8,129 bases of DNA, taken from assembly GCF_030151805.1 (NCBI RefSeq), contig NZ_JASLCN010000466.1, positions 1 through 8,129 of the forward strand. Direction: 5' to 3'. Of this stretch, positions 1 to 5,876 are shown piece after piece. Both the position numbers and the translations under genes were made by a program. Numbering within the stretch: the stretch's first letter is position 1; each line of letters opens with the position of its first letter. Under the pieces are notes generated by a model. It worked only from the letters and a program-made list of their open reading frames with translations. It was not told the DNA's origin and did no database searches. This stretch comes from Fluviicola sp. GTDB taxonomy: Bacteria; Bacteroidota; Bacteroidia; Flavobacteriales_D; Crocinitomicaceae.

Positions 1-1033
1 TGGCATCTGTTGCATAAACGGTATATGTTCCAGCTGATAAACCTGTTACAGCAGTTCCCGTGTGGCCTGAGCTCCAAACATAGTTTACAGGAGTTGTTAA
101 TCCCGATTGTGAAATGGTGATGCTTCCGTTCGTTTGACTGTGACAAACAACATCGGTTACATTGCTTGTGAGTGAAATTCCCACCGGGTCGATTGAAAAA
201 GAAGCCGTGGTGGAACACTGGTTGGTGTCCGTATGATAATAAACGTATTGCCCTGCGGATAACCCACTGATCGTATTTAGCCCGATGATTCCGTTGGACC
301 AGTTTTGATCCAGGGTCGGGGCTCCTCCAACGACTGTTGCGGTAGCCGTTCCGCTTGCTCCACCGCAAGTAGTTGGCGTTGTTGCGATAGTTACGGTCGG
401 TGAAATGAAAAGTTCAATGGACAAGTATTCGTGTGCGTAGCAAATTCCATCGGTTGTGTAGCTGTAATTCATGTTTACGTAGTCATTGGATGTGTATCCC
501 ATTTCGATCACGTTGAACTCGCTGTTGACGTAAACGGATCCGTCATTGTCAAAAACACCACCGGCGGGGTTCACGAATTGATTCAAATCAACGGTTCCTT
601 CACTGCTACAGATTTGCGGATCAATTGCAAGTGTAACGAGAGGTGTTTCTGCGACCGTAATTACAGGTAGTGTAATTGAAACATTATCTGTTCCGTCGCT
701 AACCTGAAGTGTGATGACACAAGTTCCTGAAATGGTTGTTCCGAATTGAGAATAGAGATAGGTACTCAATGTTCCTGATGCGGAGCTGGTTCCTACGGAA
801 AGTGAGTTGTCCGGAATCACCGCCTGATTCGATGAGCTCATGCTGAGAATGGTGATCAGATCGCCGTCAATATCCGTAATTTCTAAGGGAACGAAGAGCT
901 GAACCTGACTGTCATCATTGGAACAGATCACTGGGTTGACAATCGTTTGAGATGAATTCAAAACGGGCGGCGTGTTTACAGCCAACGAGGTGAAACACAG
1001 CAAAATCATGCTTGCCATAGCCAATGTTCTCAT
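1..1033 (-). CDS. Secreted SprB-repeat surface protein, 5' part only (runs off left edge)
   Basis: An open frame of 344 codons starts with ATG at 1033 and has no stop before the window edge, so the C-terminus is missing. Residues 1-19 form a signal peptide (MRTLAMASMILLCFTSLA), so the protein is exported. Residues about 20-130 look like an Ig/cadherin-type beta domain, with DIDGD near 54-58 and VSDGTDN near 111-117. Residues about 217-282 and 286-344 are two diverged tandem units, each with a cysteine near its start, a W..G motif and then GLSAG(Q/T)Y. This matches the SprB repeat of Bacteroidota gliding adhesins and other large T9SS-exported proteins. An adhesin or cell-surface role is inferred from the family; a T9SS sorting domain would lie outside the window. 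The gene lies 110 bp downstream of radA on the same strand and has a possible -7 box of its own. Later in-frame ATGs at codons 6 and 9 would shorten the signal peptide, so the first ATG is preferred. Confidence 0.85.
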   Translation of the reverse strand, partial: MRTLAMASMILLCFTSLAVNTPPVLNSSQTIVNPVICSNDDSQVQLFVPLEITDIDGDLITILSMSSSNQAVIPDNSLSVGTSSASGTLSTYLYSQFGTTISGTCVITLQVSDGTDNVSITLPVITVAETPLVTLAIDPQICSSEGTVDLNQFVNPAGGVFDNDGSVYVNSEFNVIEMGYTSNDYVNMNYSYTTDGICYAHEYLSIELFISPTVTIATTPTTCGGASGTATATVVGGAPTLDQNWSNGIIGLNTISGLSAGQYVYYHTDTNQCSTTASFSIDPVGISLTSNVTDVVCHSQTNGSITISQSGLTTPVNYVWSSGHTGTAVTGLSAGTYTVYATDA

Positions 1034-1057
1034 TTGTAGCGTTTTAATTTAGAGAGC

Positions 1058-1065
1058 CAAAATTA
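1058..1065 (-). promoter_or_regulatory. Possible Bacteroidota -7 promoter element of the SprB-repeat gene
   Basis: Read on the minus strand this is TAATTTTG, an exact match to the Bacteroidota -7 consensus TAnnTTTG, and it ends 24 nt before the ATG at 1033. The nearest upstream TTG (1078-1080) is only 12 nt away, shorter than the usual spacing of about 17-23 nt, so the -33 box is not convincing. Such an 8-mer also occurs by chance in AT-rich DNA. Confidence 0.35.
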
Positions 1066-1089
1066 ACTAAACTATTGCAATTGAATGTA

Positions 1090-1109
1090 TTGGAATAAGT
1101 AATTTCCAA
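1090..1109 (-). other. Small hairpin between radA and the SprB-repeat gene
   Basis: TTGGAA and TTCCAA form a perfect 6-bp inverted repeat around an 8-nt loop, 35 nt downstream of the radA stop. No T-run follows on the minus strand, so it is not a convincing intrinsic terminator. It could slow or process readthrough transcripts, or it could be chance. No better terminator is visible in the 110-bp gap. Confidence 0.25.
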
Positions 1110-1143
1110 GTTAGAATGTGTGGCTGACAAACTACGGGTTGTT

Positions 1144-2505
1144 TTATGCAAACAGTGCTTTTAAGACTTCGTCAATTCTTCCGCAGGGAATCAATTCTAT
1201 TTTGAAGTTTGACTGCTCGATGCCTTTGTTGTATTTTGAGATGATGATCTTTTCAAAGCCTAGTTTTTCGGCTTCGCGAATGCGTTGATCAATGCGGTTT
1301 ACGGGTCTGATTTCGCCGGATAAGCCCACTTCTGCAGAGCAACAAATTGAACGGTCGATCGCCAGGTCTGCGTTGCTTGACAAAACTGCCGCAACAACAG
1401 CCAGGTCAATTGCCGGATCGTCTACACGGATTCCGCCTGCAATATTGAGGAAAACGTCTTTAGCCCCGAGTTTGAAACCGCAGCGTTTTTCCATGACTGC
1501 CAAAAGCATATTTAATCTTCTCAGATCAAAACCGGTTGAGGAGCGTTGTGGCGTTCCGTAAGCTGCTGTACTCACCAATGCCTGAACTTCGATCAGTAAT
1601 GGTCGTAATCCTTCAAGAGTAGCTGCAATGGCAGCTCCGCTCAGGCCGGTATCTCCGGAAGAAATTAAAATTTCCGACGGGTTTTCTACGGTTCTTAAGC
1701 CCGAGCCGTTCATTTCGTAAATTCCAAGCTCGTTGGTGCTTCCGAAACGGTTTTTAATTCCGCGAAGCAGGCGGTATACGTGATGCTGATCTCCTTCAAA
1801 CTGCAGGACTGCATCAACCATGTGTTCCAATACTTTTGGTCCGGCAAGAGAACCTTCTTTGGTAATGTGCCCGATCAGGAATACCGGAACTTCTGTCATT
1901 TTAGCATAACGAAGTAATTGAGCGGTACATTCCCGGATTTGGGAAATACTTCCCGGAGCACTTTCAATCTGGGAGCTGAACAAGGTTTGAATGGAATCCA
2001 CGATCAGTAATTCCGGACTTGTTTCTTCTGCTTGCTTGAAAATATTCTGAATGTTTGTTTCTGTGAGGATGAAGCAGGAATCATTTTTCTGCCCGATGCG
2101 TTCTGCCCGCATTTTAATCTGCTGCTCGCTTTCTTCTCCCGAAACATATAAAACCCGCAGGGAAGTCTGAACGGCTAATTGCAGCAAAAGAGTCGATTTC
2201 CCGATTCCCGGTTCACCTCCAAAAAGGATCAACGATCCTGGAACCAAACCGTCTCCCAAAACCCGGTTGATTTCACTGTCCGGCAACACAATTCTTCGTT
2301 GCCCGTTGGAAACAATTTCCTGTAAAACCTGTGCTTTGGCTGTTCTTCCGGATGAGGTCGAGAAGGCAATGACTTGTGGCAATTGTTTTTCAACCAGTTC
2401 TTCGACAAAGGTGTTCCATTCTCCGCATGAAGGGCATTTCCCCAGCCATTTCGGAGTTTCATAACCACAATTCTGACAGAAAAATGCTGTTTTGACCTTT
2501 GCCAT
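1144..2505 (-). CDS. radA: DNA repair/recombination ATPase RadA (Sms)
   Basis: RadA is a cytoplasmic RecA-like ATPase, a hexameric DnaB-like motor that promotes branch migration and processing of recombination intermediates. All family landmarks are present in 453 residues, the usual full length. They are a four-cysteine zinc finger (C10, C13, C24, C27), Walker A GEPGIGKST at 97-105, Walker B LLIVD at 166-170, and the RadA-specific KNRFG motif at 251-255. A C-terminal Lon-protease-like domain carries GGIRVDDPAIDLA at 357-369 and GLSGEIRPV at 394-402; in RadA this domain is a scaffold and not an active protease. The ATG at 2505 starts directly before the zinc finger and is preceded by an A/T-rich leader without a Shine-Dalgarno sequence. 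The gene stands apart from its upstream neighbour by a terminator and 374 bp of intergenic DNA, so it probably has its own promoter. TAACTTCG (2521-2528, minus strand) is a one-mismatch -7 candidate but is too weak to list separately. Confidence 0.97.
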   Translation of the reverse strand: MAKVKTAFFCQNCGYETPKWLGKCPSCGEWNTFVEELVEKQLPQVIAFSTSSGRTAKAQVLQEIVSNGQRRIVLPDSEINRVLGDGLVPGSLILFGGEPGIGKSTLLLQLAVQTSLRVLYVSGEESEQQIKMRAERIGQKNDSCFILTETNIQNIFKQAEETSPELLIVDSIQTLFSSQIESAPGSISQIRECTAQLLRYAKMTEVPVFLIGHITKEGSLAGPKVLEHMVDAVLQFEGDQHHVYRLLRGIKNRFGSTNELGIYEMNGSGLRTVENPSEILISSGDTGLSGAAIAATLEGLRPLLIEVQALVSTAAYGTPQRSSTGFDLRRLNMLLAVMEKRCGFKLGAKDVFLNIAGGIRVDDPAIDLAVVAAVLSSNADLAIDRSICCSAEVGLSGEIRPVNRIDQRIREAEKLGFEKIIISKYNKGIEQSNFKIELIPCGRIDEVLKALFA

Positions 2506-2576
2506 TCGTTATTTTTTATTCGAAGTTAAAAAGAAAAAATGATAGAAAGGGGACAGAGCTTTTTGTTGGAACAGTT

Positions 2577-2607
2577 TCCCCCTTTGGAGGGGGATAAAGG
2601 GGGAGGA
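2577..2607 (+). repeat. C-tract/G-tract intergenic repeat, copy 1
   Basis: This is a 31-nt element built as CCCCC, TTTGGA, GGGGG, ATAA, AGGGGG, AGGA. The first C-tract can pair with either G-tract, giving a compact hairpin over 2578-2593 or a wider one. It matches 29 of 31 positions of the reverse complement of 2778-2808, and the two copies face each other. It lies 72 bp upstream of the radA start, in the probable radA leader or promoter region. From memory, similar C5/G5 repeats are scattered between genes in many Bacteroidota genomes; I could not search for this. Confidence 0.8.
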
Positions 2608-2624
2608 CCAAACCCAATTTAATT

Positions 2625-2650
2625 ATTTGAGAATAAATTTGTTCTCAAAT
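2625..2650. repeat. Perfect 9-bp inverted repeat between the two G/C-tract repeats
   Basis: ATTTGAGAA at 2625-2633 and TTCTCAAAT at 2642-2650 are exact reverse complements separated by an 8-nt loop (TAAATTTG). No T-run follows on either strand, which argues against an intrinsic terminator. A protein-binding palindrome or an RNA hairpin is possible; there is no evidence for either. Confidence 0.6.
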
Positions 2651-2777
2651 TTGTGTAATTCTATCATTATGCCTCTGAATGAATCAAAATCTCAACAGCT
2701 AAATGAGTAAGGTGTTTTGAAAGAATAATCGGGAGAAAAGGTATTGAAAATCAATAAAATACAATGATCCTGTATTT

Positions 2778-2808
2778 TCCTCCCCCTCAATCCCCCTCCA
2801 AAGGGGGA
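2778..2808 (-). repeat. C-tract/G-tract intergenic repeat, copy 2 (inverted)
   Basis: This copy has the same 31-nt core as 2577-2607 but in the opposite orientation, with two mismatches in the linker (TG for AA). It is slightly longer as a hairpin: CCTCCCCC at 2779-2786 pairs with GGGGGAGG at 2803-2810 over a 16-nt loop that contains a second C-tract able to compete for the same G-tract. It sits downstream of the protease terminator, so it should be little transcribed unless readthrough occurs. Confidence 0.8.
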
Positions 2809-2829
2809 GGATAAAAAACTCCGGGTAAC

Positions 2830-2861
2830 AAAAAACCCTGACAATCATTGCCAGGGTTTTT
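2830..2861 (-). terminator. Intrinsic terminator of the protease gene
   Basis: On the minus strand the transcript reads an A-run, CCCTG, an 11-nt loop, CAGGG and six U. The GC stem pairs 2852-2856 with 2836-2840 and is extended by A-U pairs on the outside. It begins 18 nt after the protease stop codon, the expected position for the end of the redoxin-protease transcript. The flanking A/T runs are symmetric, so it could work in both directions, but no plus-strand gene ends here. Confidence 0.85.
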
Positions 2862-2879
2862 CATCAAAGTTTTATCTGC

Positions 2880-5150
2880 TTATTTATGAACGATGAAGCT
2901 TTTTTGGGAAGTTCCTTCAGTGCTTGTCAATTGAATGAAGTACATTCCTTTCGCTAAGTTCGTTGCAGGAATTGAAATCGTGTTCGATTCCGATTGAAGC
3001 GTTTGAATGACCTGCCCTGCTGCATTCGTGATATGGATCGTTTTGATACCGCTTACAGGAGTTTCAATCGTTAAGTTTTCACTTACAGGATTCGGATATA
3101 GTTTCCAGGAAGCTGCAAATTCTTTCAAACTTGCCGTGGAAACACAGAATGGATCCGTTCGGGTGCTTCCGAAGTTCGCATTTGCTGTTGTCAATTGTGC
3201 AAGAACTGTATTGTCCGAATCTGTGATGGTGTAAGATCCATCCGCACAACCCCAGGATCCTTTCAAACCGTCTCCCCATGAATCATTGATGGTAAATTTG
3301 TAACAACCATCACTTAAACAGAAAGGAATGTTTAGTGTTGACGGGCTTGGAGTCATGGTATACGGTCCTCCGCTATAGTAAGTTGTTGTACCTGCATTGT
3401 TTTGTACTACCCATGAAATCTCATCACCGGAACAGTCCATTGTCAGGTTTAAAGTAACCAGGTTGCCGTTTGCTACAATAATGAATGAAGCAACTGTTGT
3501 ATCATTCACCAGATTTTGATCTGTTGAACCGTTCGGGTTGGATACGATTGCTTTAAATGTATGATTACCACCTGCTAAACTTGTTGTTGGCAAAGTAACA
3601 ACGCTTGATGCATATTGAGCCAGTGAACCTGTCCAGTTATAAACTAAACCGGTTGTTCCGTCGAATCCGTAATTGATTGTTGCTGAAGTCAAAACCGAAG
3701 TTCCGGAGTTAACGATAGTCACTTTCGGAGATACCGTTCCCGAACAAATTGTTCCGGAAACGCCTTGTGGATTAGACATTGCTGCATCAAGTGCTAGGGA
3801 AGAGGTTGGATACCCGTCGATAATGGTTGCTCCGGCATTGTTTGGGTCTAACCATGTTTTCAGATGATTCGTACTGTTACTTCCACTTGGATTCCAGGAA
3901 TTTGTCAAACGACCGTAATAATCCGGGTTAGTCTGGTTTGCGCAGGAAGCTCCGCCGCCCCATAATTGTCCGATAATGCGGTGATTTTGATCAAACAAAG
4001 GAGATCCGGAAGAACCGCCTTCTGTTGTTGTGTTTCTGTCCCATTTCAACGTCCATGTAGAATTTGATTCCGTAGAGCTCATTCCCTGGGAAATAACCAA
4101 TGGATTGTCGTCAAAAGAGATTTTTTTAATATCTCCGGCAGGATGGTGAATACTTACCGCAGATGTCGGAATAGTTCCCGTATTGTCCCATCCTGAGAAG
4201 TAAGGGTTATAACTTGCAGGAACGGTATTGTTTACAAGCCCTCCCGTAATTTCCACTAAACAAAAATCCGACGGAGTTCTTCTTGCGCGTAAAATGGCTC
4301 CGGAAAGTGACGAGAAAGTCGGTGAACTTCCGGGGCTCGCACATCCTGTTGCCTGCCAGTTAAAACGGAAAATCCAGCTTGCTTCACCTCCGCTGTAGCA
4401 ATGGTTTGCAGTCAGGACGTATGGTTTTCCGTCATTCATTGTATTGTTGATCAAAGATCCGGAGCAAAACCCGTTACTTCCGGAAACAAGCATTACAACT
4501 CCGTTTCTTTGGTTTGCCCAGGGAGTTCCGTCCGGACAATTCACGTTCATATTGCATGATCCGGAACCGGCGAATGCTTTTGCAGCAAATTCTTCTGCGG
4601 TCCGGTAACCATGTGTTACGGTTTTGATATTTAACGATGCTGTTTTCCCAACATTTGCTGCAGGAACATAGTACTCCACAATGGCTGTATTTCCGGGAAT
4701 CAACTCCGCTCCGAGGTTTCCTTCATACAAGTGATATGCCGTAAATTTTCCTAAAACGAACGACTTGTCCGGATTGTAGATATATAATTCGTTTCCTTCC
4801 GGAATAACCACTTTGTCGAGGGTAAGATTGACTGTCAAAGCGTTGTCACAGGTGACAACCAGTTGCCAGATTTTACCACCGTTCGGCAGTGTATTCCAGG
4901 TTCCGGAGTTGTTCATATTCAATGAAGCTGGATTGTTAAACCCGAAACGCCATGGAGCATTTCCGGTTTTATCCGTTACTTCATCTTCGGCTCTCAGGGC
5001 AGCAACATCCGGTTGTGAAAAGACACGTCTGTCAATTTGCTTGATTGAAACAGACGTTTTTGAACTTTTCGGAATGCCTCCGTCTCCTTGTTGTGCAACT
5101 AACGAAAAGGAGAGCGTTAGTAAGGCACATGCTAGTAGTTTTTTGTTCAT
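2880..5150 (-). CDS. Secreted lysyl-endopeptidase-like serine protease with T9SS sorting domain
   Basis: This is a 756-residue exported S1-family protease. Residues 1-20 are a signal peptide ending in LVAQ. Residues about 60-190 match the lysyl endopeptidase propeptide style (GNAPWRFGF, LPNGGKIWQL, VIPEGNELYIY, VEYYVP). The protease domain, about 194-446, has the catalytic triad H250 (TANHC), D295 (SDFCLVE) and S381 (GGSSGSP). Against Achromobacter protease I, as I remember its sequence, all six disulfide cysteines are kept (C199, C205, C229, C251, C270, C403). The lysine-specificity aspartate also seems kept (D410 in DYYGR). Residues about 446-556 look like a CARDB/Ig-type domain. Residues about 560-670 form a beta domain with NDSWGDGLKG. 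Residues 684-756 are a type A T9SS sorting domain (LYPNPVSENLTIE to KSFIVHK), so the protein is exported across the outer membrane and either released or surface-attached. It lies 24 bp after the redoxin gene with no separate promoter seen. It probably digests extracellular protein. Confidence 0.93.
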   Translation of the reverse strand: MNKKLLACALLTLSFSLVAQQGDGGIPKSSKTSVSIKQIDRRVFSQPDVAALRAEDEVTDKTGNAPWRFGFNNPASLNMNNSGTWNTLPNGGKIWQLVVTCDNALTVNLTLDKVVIPEGNELYIYNPDKSFVLGKFTAYHLYEGNLGAELIPGNTAIVEYYVPAANVGKTASLNIKTVTHGYRTAEEFAAKAFAGSGSCNMNVNCPDGTPWANQRNGVVMLVSGSNGFCSGSLINNTMNDGKPYVLTANHCYSGGEASWIFRFNWQATGCASPGSSPTFSSLSGAILRARRTPSDFCLVEITGGLVNNTVPASYNPYFSGWDNTGTIPTSAVSIHHPAGDIKKISFDDNPLVISQGMSSTESNSTWTLKWDRNTTTEGGSSGSPLFDQNHRIIGQLWGGGASCANQTNPDYYGRLTNSWNPSGSNSTNHLKTWLDPNNAGATIIDGYPTSSLALDAAMSNPQGVSGTICSGTVSPKVTIVNSGTSVLTSATINYGFDGTTGLVYNWTGSLAQYASSVVTLPTTSLAGGNHTFKAIVSNPNGSTDQNLVNDTTVASFIIVANGNLVTLNLTMDCSGDEISWVVQNNAGTTTYYSGGPYTMTPSPSTLNIPFCLSDGCYKFTINDSWGDGLKGSWGCADGSYTITDSDNTVLAQLTTANANFGSTRTDPFCVSTASLKEFAASWKLYPNPVSENLTIETPVSGIKTIHITNAAGQVIQTLQSESNTISIPATNLAKGMYFIQLTSTEGTSQKSFIVHK

Positions 5151-5174
5151 TTGTTCGTTTTATTTTGGGAGAGT

Positions 5175-5825
5175 TTACTTTTTTACTCGTTTAATGCTGC
5201 AACCTCTTGGCGGAGTGGAGGTCGTTTTGATCTCCTTGTTGTTCGCTTTTGCTTCGATTGCATCCTTCAGGTAGTTCTCATCCGAAGTGCGTTTTCCATC
5301 CACCTTGTTGTCAATAGCTCCGGTATAAATCAATTCCATTTTCTCATTCAACAGATAAACATGCGGAGTAGTTCGTGCCCCGAATGCGTCTGCCAGTTCT
5401 GAATTTTTATCTATCAGGTAAGGCATGGAATATCCTTTTTCTGCAGCTCTTTTTTTCATGGCTTCAGGAGAATCGTCGCTGTCTCTTTTCGCCTCGTTGG
5501 AGTTGATTAAAACCATTTTGAAACCGTTTGCTTCAGCAAATTTTTTCAAGTCATTGTATTGTTTTTCCCATCCTTCGAAATGGTCACTTCCAATAACAAA
5601 AGGACAGGTGTTACAAGAGAAAACAACCAATAAACCGTTGGTTCCCGACATGGCTTCCAGGTTATATGTTTTTCCGTCCAGACTTTCCATTTGGTGCTGA
5701 ATCATCGGAACGCGTTCGCCCAATGGAAGTGTTTTTATTTCAGGATCCTGAGAAAATGAAAGTGTAGAAATCAATAGTGATAATCCCGCAAGAGTGTTTT
5801 TAATTGTGTTTGTGAATGACATCAT
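5175..5825 (-). CDS. Exported thioredoxin-fold redoxin (PRX-like family)
   Basis: This is a 216-residue thioredoxin-fold protein. Residues 1-25 form a signal peptide (ending TLSFS before QDPE) with no lipobox cysteine, so a soluble periplasmic location is likely. The CxxC pair is C71/C74 in FSCNTCPFV, close to the FxCNHCPYV motif of the PRX_like1 branch of AhpC/TSA-redoxin proteins. The cis-proline is P154 (RTTPHVYLL), and the C-terminal TPPRGCSIK around C209 is also typical of that branch. The substrate is unknown: a thiol reductase, oxidase or peroxidase are all possible. Two ATGs are adjacent (5825 and 5822); either gives the same signal peptide apart from one Met. The gene is the first of a likely two-gene transcript with the secreted protease, and it is divergent from the secreted unknown at 5877. 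Confidence 0.88.
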   Translation of the reverse strand: MMSFTNTIKNTLAGLSLLISTLSFSQDPEIKTLPLGERVPMIQHQMESLDGKTYNLEAMSGTNGLLVVFSCNTCPFVIGSDHFEGWEKQYNDLKKFAEANGFKMVLINSNEAKRDSDDSPEAMKKRAAEKGYSMPYLIDKNSELADAFGARTTPHVYLLNEKMELIYTGAIDNKVDGKRTSDENYLKDAIEAKANNKEIKTTSTPPRGCSIKRVKK

Positions 5826-5876
5826 TTGGATGAAATAATATTACATTTATCTGCCAATTTACGCTTTATTCCTTAT
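5826..5876. promoter_or_regulatory. Divergent promoter region (redoxin-protease / unknown-udk genes)
   Basis: These 51 AT-rich bases separate two divergent starts, so promoters for both directions should lie in or next to them. Candidates are weak. On the plus strand, TACATTTA (5842-5849) resembles the -7 box with a TTG at 5826-5828 only 13 nt upstream. On the minus strand, TAAATTGG (5854-5861) differs at one position from TAnnTTTG and has no TTG at normal spacing. The location follows from gene layout; the boxes are not settled. Confidence 0.5.

Larger units (their letters stand above)
2506..2879. other. 374-bp intergenic region with repeats, no gene seen
   Basis: This stretch lies between the protease stop and the radA start. 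It holds the protease terminator at 2830-2861, two facing G/C-tract repeats (2577-2607 and 2778-2808) and a central hairpin (2625-2650). I looked for short genes and found only a 14-codon minus-strand ORF ending within the hairpin, which has no features of a real gene. The DNA between the repeats is AT-rich and shows no tRNA, riboswitch or transposase signature that I can recognise. A radA promoter should lie here, but no box is clear. Confidence 0.7.

Noticed and set aside
431..670. Plus-strand 79-codon open frame in the SprB-repeat gene
   Set aside because: It is antisense to a clear exported repeat protein and has no supporting signal.
1292..1561. Plus-strand 89-codon open frame inside radA
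   Set aside because: It overlaps the conserved C-terminal domain of radA in antisense and is a shadow of that coding constraint.
2634..2641. TAAATTTG on the plus strand as a promoter -7 box
   Set aside because: It matches TAnnTTTG exactly but sits in a hairpin loop, has no TTG at the right distance upstream, and no plus-strand gene follows.
2577..2808. Repeat pair as a CRISPR remnant
   Set aside because: There are only two copies, in inverted orientation, 170 bp apart, with no regular spacers and no cas genes.
4813..5274. Plus-strand 153-codon open frame across the protease 5' end and redoxin 3' end
   Set aside because: It is antisense to two well-supported genes, shows no domain or signal peptide, and its composition is that of a shadow frame.
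5826..5876. In-frame TTG at 5826 as the start of the secreted unknown gene
   Set aside because: It would add 17 residues in front of a textbook signal peptide and would abut the divergent redoxin start, leaving no promoter space. The ATG at 5877 fits better.
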